38,889 bases of DNA from Echinostoma caproni (taxonomy: Eukaryota; Platyhelminthes; Trematoda; Plagiorchiida; Echinostomatidae). Positions 32,603 through 38,889 of the stretch are shown here, piece by piece; position 1 is the stretch's first letter; the number at the start of each line of letters is the position of its first letter. Under the pieces are notes generated by a model. The model was not told the DNA's origin. It made no database searches and saw only the letters and a list, made by a program, of their open reading frames with translations. The stretch is from NCBI GenBank assembly GCA_900618425.1, contig UZAN01039695.1, positions 83,936 to 122,824 on the forward strand, written 5' to 3'. The position numbers were made by a program, and so were the translations under genes.

Positions 32603-34680
32603 TAAAGAGTACGATACGGTTTTATTTAGAGAAAGATGTGCAGAAGGCAAAAATACCGCAATATACATTACAAATTACAAAGAATATGTTTTCCGCTCCT
32701 TGCCATGTTTGTATTTTATTTTATAATTTAATGATTTTTACCTTATTTCATTGAATACAGAAAGGTATAAATATCAGGGGTTGAGAAACGGCGAATCAAG
32801 GGCTACCGTACAACACTCAGCGGGTAAAGTTAGGTGGTGGTGATGGGATTCCAGCAGACATCCTTCGGGNCCACCGAGCCATCACCGCCCGTGATCTATT
32901 AATCCAGAAACACTGATGATTCTTCACAGAAAGAACACTGACATACAAGTGACGTAGTTTTTCGAAACCCAACGGCGGTATTCATAAAATGAGTGTAAAA
33001 AGAGATTCACAGAACTGCACCTGACTCGATTCGGACTTTTAGGATGAAATAGTAGTTTCTTCACTTGTCCGTGTTTAAAGTATGTTTATTTGGATATTTT
33101 CCTTCTTTGGCCTATTATCGTATACTCGATCAAACAGTGCTCATAAAAATATCAAACACAGGATTGTAGTATCACGAAAATATGTGCGATATGTAACATC
33201 TGATGTACAACAAAGATTTTGTAAAATTTATGAGCTACTACAACTTAAGTTCCAATGGGTTGATTACTGCCGCAGAGACAATTCAATAACTGACAACTTT
33301 TTATTATGGAAAACCGTATAGGACTCGCAAACTTCACCATCAAACACTTTCATGATAGTTCGCCCGAAAGGCAAAATCAGAGTATTTCTATATTTACAAC
33401 GAAAAGGAATGAAATGATCTTCATAGGATCGCAACTTTTATTTTGTTTTCTGGAACAAATACACTTTCTCGCGAATAAGGACTGTTAGAATAGTGATATA
33501 CTCCATACAACTATGAAACACAGAAAGTTGGCTTATACAGAAGTATTAAAATAAGCCATCTACGAACATACTAATCATTGTTAAGCTGCTCGATTCTGTC
33601 AAGTGAAATCATCATATTCATGTTAAAAAACGAAAAGAGCTTTGAAAGGATGATAACAGTATTCAGCACTTGTGAAGCGCCTATTTCTACCCATTTGTCA
33701 AAGACCCAGGTAAATTATTTGTATATTCAGCACTACACACCCATAAGATCGATTCCTGTTTCCTTTTCGACCGCAATGACAAAAGCATCATTCAAAGGTT
33801 TGGAAATTATGGTAGTTATTCACTCTTTATCATGACTGCAAGGTTTCTGCTTCATTTCTATCTGTTTACCGTTTCCAGATCATGAAGTAAAGTTTCTGGG
33901 ATTTTATTTCTTCCAGCAGCTGCAAAATTGTGCACCATCCTTTTTTTGTGTATTACGTTCTGTCCTCAAAAGCGAAATCAGCAATTTGCTCAGGATCTGA
34001 ATGTTCCTCCTTATTGCCCAGTTATAGTACCTCATTGTCTTTGGGGTTAACCATACGTTTTGCAATCTGACAAACGCGAGATATTTCTCTACGAACAACT
34101 TNAACTTCTTACGTGTATTGTTGAGCATTACTACCCTAGTGTACTACCTGGTGATCACATGATGCAACTTATGTCAAGCAAGAATGACAAACAATGGGTT
34201 TTGCGCGAGCAACATGGATTCCGTAACTGCGACATAGGTTACTATAACTGTGTGCCTAGTTGTTCATTTAAAAATATCTTACACGTTTGTGCAAGCTTCC
34301 ATCATCGTAGTTGCAGAGAAAGGCTTTGGCATGTAACTCTCGCTCATCATCAGATGGATATTGTAGTTGTCTGTCAAGCAACTGATTCAATTTACCAAAT
34401 GGCAAATTTTATCTTTTTAGAATAATTACCTTAGAATAATCGCCTAAGGTCTGGGATAACCTTTTACTGGTGAACATTGGCGAGAAGCTTTAAATACTTT
34501 CGGAATATCTTAGATACTGTGTATTCATTTTGTCCATTCTTATTGACAAATACTTAATAAAGCCAATTTGCGTGGGTGCATTGTGTACCCAAGTGCATTG
34601 TGAAAGAACCACTGCATTCATGAATAACTATTAAGTATAAAAAAGCTCAGGAAACTTACAAACAGGGGGCCGCTGCCTGC
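32603..34680. other. Upstream of the tetraspanin, mostly unassigned
   Basis: Probable promoter side of the tetraspanin gene; no clear TATA or initiator can be assigned. It contains a degenerate SINE head (32821-32895). ORFs at 33082-33321, 33306-33488, 33578-33835 and 34060-34425 match no family. Ambiguous bases are at 32870 and 34102. Confidence 0.35.
32821..32895 (-). repeat. Degenerate, internally deleted SINE head
   Basis: Minus strand reads GGGCGGTGATGGCTCGGTGG, an N, then GAAGGATGTCTGCTGGAATCCCATCACCACC. The 5' GGGCGGTG and 3' CACCACC ends and the box A-like TGGCTCGGTGG match the heads at 2234 and 34700-34790. The box B region is shortened. Confidence 0.45.
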
Positions 34681-34699
34681 AGAACTACAGAAATGTGGA

Positions 34700-34783
34700 A
34701 AATGGTCGGTGGTGACAGGACTTGAACTCTTCAACCCTCGGTCGCTATTTGGATGACTCTTACCACGTGACCACCACCGCCCA
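34700..34783 (-). repeat. tRNA-derived SINE head
   Basis: Minus strand begins GGGCGGTGGTGGTCACGTGG, has a box A-like TGGTCACGTGGTAAGAG and a box B-like GAGTTCAAGTCC, and closes with CACCACCG. Head architecture and end sequences match the SINE at 2234. The downstream body is not clearly the same, so this could be another subfamily or a decayed copy. Confidence 0.5.
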
Positions 34784-34790
34784 AACATTG

Positions 34791-36479
34791 CTTAGTGAAA
34801 GATGTAACCAGCTTCGGGAATCACCAACATTAGCTACAACATCCATCCGACCATCAGTATCACTATAAGTGCTTATAATATTACTGACATCTTTACGAGT
34901 ATTGGATCCCTCACTACTATGGTTATATGATAACCTAATGAAGCAACATGGTAACATTTGCATTAACTGAAATATGACAGAGTAATCTACGGAAAATGCA
35001 CACTCAACGCGAATCAATACTGGTGGACAAGCTTAACGAAAACAATGTCTATTTTAGTTCTTGTGCTCTTGTGGAAAAGATCATTTTCAACTTCGTTACC
35101 CAAAGGTAACAACTTGGTTCATTATTGAAGCATGCAGGCCCTCCTCTGTGGTTCGATGATGCAAAGAGTACATCAGTCATACACGTAATTTTCAGTCGAC
35201 CAAAAAGCATAGTATTTTGCAAAGCAGCTAATAACAAGCTAATCAATGGTTTCAGTGATTTACAGTATACCTATGCGTTAGAATTAGGATCGTTTAACAG
35301 GAGGATCATTGATAAGTGTGTGTATATGTTTCATCTATTCAAAACATCTCGGTAAATTAAAGAGAACAAGGAAGGAAAATCGAATGGGCTTGTTTTAGGC
35401 AAACAACAAAGAGAGATGTCATGGATCGTTCATCGAATTCTGTCTCTTCAAGTGATTTAACGAAGGGATATTGATGCACATTGTAGTGGTTTTGTTTACC
35501 CAAATAAGATCATACACGATTACCGCAGTTGAACTTTATTTTCGTTTGTAATTTTACAGCACCACTATGAAACGTTTTATTTGACAACACAAAAATCTTT
35601 GGTCCATGAACTTTGTCATTCACAGTTTTATCTGTATTATAACAATTATTTCTTTACAATTACTACGTATGTCATATTAACGTAAAAGTCACAATATTTT
35701 TAAATTGAAATTTCCCTTTATAAGTAACGTAGCCATTTTTCTCAACTTTTGAATAAAGATTGACATGCGGAATAAACAGATAAGCAAGGAACATGGTTTA
35801 AATTGTGCCTTTAATGGTGATTTTTATGGTTAAAGAATTACGATCTCCATTATTAAAAATTTAATGTGAAGAGCAAAGGATAATAATAGCGTTCACTGTC
35901 CATTATTTACAAACAATAACTCATAATTGACTCACTCACGCATTTACCCAATGAAGTTAATCTTTGAAAGATGGCTGTTGTATGTTCTATCAGTTTTGAC
36001 GGCAAAACTTGATCCATGCAGCACACAATGGGTGTTTGGAAACAGTCACGTGATAATGAAAACAAACCAATCGGTAGACAGTCATATCAATCATCACTTC
36101 TAGCTCAGACATCAGCTCGTAGGTTCAGCTTGAGGAGAAACTTTAACGCAATCCTTCAGTGTGTTACGTTTGCTGCCAAGATATTTGCGTGCTTACAGAC
36201 AGCATATTTTTGTTGCGAATACTAATTGTATAAGTAAAACCAGGCAGAGGACAGCAGTTCTCAGTCGGAGTATCAATAATTTTCGCTTTTCAATCTATCG
36301 AGACTTGATCCAAAGGATGTTGAATTTTTAAAATAGCTAGTGTGAAAACTCCAATCAACTCTGTTTACAAAACTTCGTGATAATTAACTTCGTTAGCAAA
36401 ACTAGTATTCCGTGAATTTGTGAAAATTGTTTATGCACATATTAGTTATATACAAACTAAAAATGTTAAGATAGACATT
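34791..36479. other. Unassigned stretch
   Basis: No gene or element recognised. ORFs at 34760-35017, 35049-35246 (minus), 35125-35355 and 36016-36225 (plus) show no known motif. The part from 35500 to 36000 is especially AT-rich. Confidence 0.4.
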
Positions 36480-36826
36480 CATTTGGAAGACCTGAAACAA
36501 TTGCTTCATTTTTGCACACACAACATACTATTTAGGTTTAATGAGTAGTTTTATCGACAAAAGTATGATGTGGCCATGGGATCACCGCTGGACACCAGAA
36601 CATAAAATTCTCTTTAGAAATGGAAAACGATGACACACTAGTGTTTATAGACGTATGTTTTAGTCGTAGACTGGATTGCTCGATGCAACGATCAGTGCAT
36701 AGAAAGGCGACTTGGAAGGGCCAATATATTCATTTTCGCAGCTTTGTACCGCTCAAAGTGAAGAGAAATTTCGTTCGCTCCTTAGCAGATAGAGCAAGAA
36801 AAATTTGTAGTCAGGACACAATAGAA
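36480..36826 (+). pseudogene. Penelope-like element, reverse transcriptase remnant
   Basis: HLEDLKQLLHFCTHNILF leads, after a stop, to FYRQKYDVAMGSPLD (36480-36595), the conserved AMGSPL block of Penelope-type RT. It then jumps to NIKFSLEMENDDTLVFIDV and RRLDCSMQRSVHRKATWKG with YIHFRSFVPLKVKRNFVRSL (36599-36790), ending ICSQDTIE. The part with the catalytic Asp pair, normally between AMGSPL and this block, is deleted. The frame stops at the inserted element at 36827. Confidence 0.85.
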
Positions 36827-37303
36827 TTTTTTTATTTACTACTGCTGGCTCCTTGGAAAGGATAAGCCGGTTCCATGAAATAATCATGAATGTACTTGGG
36901 AGTTCGGCACGAGAAACGTCCCCAGTGTCACTCGGCGTATTTTATATTTTGAGGGCGCATCTCTAGCCTTTGCACAATCAAGTGCGAACTGCAAGGCAGC
37001 AGGAAATAAACCTTCAGCTCTGAAGTGAGGGGGTCAATGACTTTAGTTTTAAAAGGCCAGTCACATCGACCTTTGTCACGACACCGTCATTGGGCTTACG
37101 TGGCTTTTAGACAAGAGCCAGGTGACCAGCCTGAAACCCACCACATCCTGATAATGCCACCGCTGTTTGTTCGCGACTGCTTATTTGTTGCGGTATACCA
37201 CAACTTATTCACAGCTAACCTTCTTCAGTGCAGGTATCCCCCTAGCAACAACCCGGGGACGCGCCTGGTAGCATTCAGCTCTGCTTTACCCGAGGGTATC
37301 TAG
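36827..37303 (-). mobile_element. 477-bp retroposed insert with TAGAA target duplication
   Basis: It splits the Penelope frame exactly between DTIE and EELRFLYTIFTHNGYPK. TAGAA is present on both sides (36822-36826 and 37304-37308). On the minus strand the insert ends in AAATAAAAAAA, a poly(A)-like tail, so it is oriented minus. It starts CTAGATACCCTCGGGTAAAGC, is GC-richer than its surroundings and has no recognised coding capacity. The plus-strand ORF 37025-37303 is likely a shadow. It may be a SINE or a 5'-truncated LINE; no A/B boxes were confirmed. Confidence 0.65.
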
Positions 37304-37925
37304 TAGAAGAACTCCGATTCTTATACACCATTTTCACACACAATGGCTATCCGAAAGGACTGGTTAGTAAGATGATTCAGTGCGGTGGAGATATTGTGAA
37401 CAAGACCGACGTCAGAAAGAAGTCAGTATACATTGCATTGCCTCTCAAAAGAGATACATCAGCAGAGATAATACAAAGGAGACTATCCAATGCTGTTAGT
37501 AAAAATTCTAAGCCGCAAAACGCAATGTTTTTTTCACGTCCCAATCAACTGCGTTTACGACTAAAGAACAAAATGACGGATTCTGCCGTCTGTACTCATT
37601 TAAGTATTCTTGTGGGACAACGTACATAGGCTGCACGGTCAGTCATTTGTCCGTACGAATCCGTGTACACCACCCCGCATGGCTAAATACGGGAACGATC
37701 AGATCACTTACTAGTGCAGTGGTTTTACACCTGGTTGAAATAAATCACACTGTGGATGTGGCCGAGGAATTCCATCCCCTGTATTGGGTTCGTGGTCAAC
37801 TATCAAGGCAGGTTTGATGTCGTATGCTGGCCACAGCGGAAGCGGTAGGAATTCGTCTGCACAACCCGCTCTGTGTGCCCAAAAACAATGTATGCAGGCG
37901 CTTAGGTTCCCTTGGCCCGCCACCC
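37304..37925 (+). pseudogene. Penelope-like element, RT C-terminus and GIY-YIG endonuclease
   Basis: EELRFLYTIFTHNGYPKGLV and KSVYIALPLKRDTSAEIIQR, then NQLRLRLKNKM (37307-37580) form the linker after the RT. A frameshift near 37600 leads to FKYSCGTTYIGCTVSHLSVR and HHPAWLN (about 37602-37690), the GIY-YIG core, then AVVLHLVEINHTVDVAEEFH. After a stop at the end of SRQV and another frame change comes LATAEAVGIRLHNPLC (37827-37875), which carries the expected catalytic Glu in AEA. The GIY-YIG nuclease makes the nick that primes integration of Penelope-like elements. Stops and frameshifts show this copy is dead. Confidence 0.88.
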
Positions 37926-38450
37926 ACACCCCAAATTCCGACTAGTCCCACCGATCAGATTACTTCACAATTATGTGATCATTGTAAATACCACATCCGG
38001 TCCCAAGACGAAAGTAGCCCCCAGATAACCTATGAGGTTATTTCCTTTTAACAAAACGATTATTTCTTCCTTTTTCTTCTCCATTTTTTACGGTTAAACA
38101 CTGAGTCATTTATAAAGAGTTTAATATACATTATGATGTATTTGGCACTACTACGAATCACTCAAAACGAGCTTGCTCACCAATCTTTATTCTATTTGGA
38201 AAATGGTTATCTTCGCGTGAGCACAAACAACATCCGATTCTAAATGTAAACGATTTGTATTTATTTGTTCTCTATTTTATTTTCCACTCTGTAACAACAG
38301 TTATGGAGTATTACTTATCCTCCTCACTTAGCTGAGCGCATCTCTATGAAAGGCTTCACGATAATGACCCGCATCTCAGATGCCCAGGTAATACCAGGTT
38401 GCTTTCAAAACTTTTTAACTGTCAGTTTTCATCTATTTTCCAATAAGTTC
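37926..38450. other. Unassigned stretch (Penelope 3' flank)
   Basis: The left end may be Penelope 3' non-coding sequence. Nothing else is recognisable. Confidence 0.4.
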
Positions 38451-38473
38451 ATTGTATTGTATTGTATTGTATT
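38451..38473. repeat. (ATTGT)4 microsatellite at CR1 3' end
   Basis: Four perfect ATTGT pentamers plus a partial unit, at the expected 3' terminus of the minus-strand CR1 copy. Confidence 0.85.
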
Positions 38474-38700
38474 TAAGCTTTAGCGAGTCATATATACAAG
38501 CTTCCAGCCAAAAAATAGACCACCCTTACAATTCTGGTAAAAACAGGGGGAAAAAGTGGGATGTGAAACCGTACAAAGGTATGAGTTAATTGCCAAATGC
38601 ATTAGAAAGCNCCGGGCAAGATAGTGTACCAAAGAGTTTCTGTATGCGGATATGCAAGGCGGGATAAGTTTGTACTTGGAACTGGTGCAGGGGTGGGATT
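38451..38700 (-). mobile_element. 5'-truncated CR1-type LINE 3' end with terminal microsatellite
   Basis: On the minus strand, SKYKLIPPCISAYRNSLVHY followed by LAR (upstream end about 38690) is the CR1 C-terminal block, comparable with IYRNSTVPCLA at 18660. About 200 bases of degenerate 3' sequence follow, then four ACAAT units (38451-38470), the kind of short terminal repeat CR1 elements carry instead of poly(A). One N lies at 38611. Confidence 0.6.
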
Positions 38701-38889
38701 TGCATGCACACAAGTCAGTGTAGAGGATGGGTGCAACCAGATAGGATATTGTCAGCAACCTTTAAGCATGCATCAATATGAGCATTACAAATATTACCAA
38801 TCAGAATAGATAATGGAACTTGGGAGACTCGGCTGATCATTGAGAGGCCACGCCTCAGCAACTTGAAATCAGCCTTCAACAAACCAGGG

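Noticed and set aside
34060..34425. 121-codon plus-strand ORF with an ambiguous base
   Set aside because: No family resemblance, no clear splice sites, length compatible with chance.
1..38889. CRISPR arrays, bacterial operons, insertion sequences, rRNA genes
   Set aside because: No regularly spaced identical repeats, no Shine-Dalgarno-led gene clusters and no rRNA motifs; the window is clearly eukaryotic nuclear DNA.

Overview
This is an AT-rich (roughly 40% GC by eye), intron- and repeat-rich eukaryotic contig with several short runs of N. The content points to a parasitic flatworm (trematode or cestode). There are broken RTE-type, CR1-type and Penelope-like retroelements whose proteins resemble flatworm families, long introns with GT-AG borders, and one complete tetraspanin gene of the small-exon kind. 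Species cannot be decided from the sequence alone. Nothing bacterial (operon, CRISPR, insertion sequence) is present.

The only full cellular gene I can build is a tetraspanin on the minus strand, 32578 down to 22279. It has eight coding exons, seven introns with GT-AG borders and compatible phases, and encodes 278 residues. The joined product has four membrane segments, a small and a large outer loop, the CCG motif, six loop cysteines and several N-glycosylation sequons. Its cytoplasmic turn between segments 2 and 3 lacks cysteines. Intron 3 (4.5 kb) contains a 416-base N gap flanked by two almost identical 70-base sequences, which is probably an assembly artefact.

Region by region: 1-3525 is a pile-up of decayed RTE-type LINE pieces. 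One copy (565-3525) is interrupted by an unclassified ~590-bp segment, a tRNA-derived SINE and a stray piece of the same LINE family. 3526-10150 is mostly featureless. It holds a TA microsatellite, a 183-bp foldback (5057-5239) and one well-bordered orphan exon (6781-7040, plus strand). 10160-10600 is another RTE 3' fragment with a 7-N gap. 12264-12510 and 17920-18760 are CR1-type fragments. Around 19.5-20 kb there is a diverged direct repeat and a five-copy 21-bp minisatellite. 22.2-32.6 kb is the tetraspanin locus. 32.6-36.4 kb is mostly unassigned, with two degenerate SINE heads. 36480-37925 is a Penelope-like element with reverse transcriptase remnants and a GIY-YIG endonuclease, split by a 477-bp retroposed insert with a 5-bp target duplication. 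38451-38700 is the 3' end of a minus-strand CR1 copy with its terminal microsatellite.

No convincing new multi-gene system was found. The best leads are the tetraspanin model with a possible trans-splice or 5'-UTR acceptor just before its start codon, the orphan exon, the retroposed insert in the Penelope element, the SINE family, the foldback and the 21-bp repeat.
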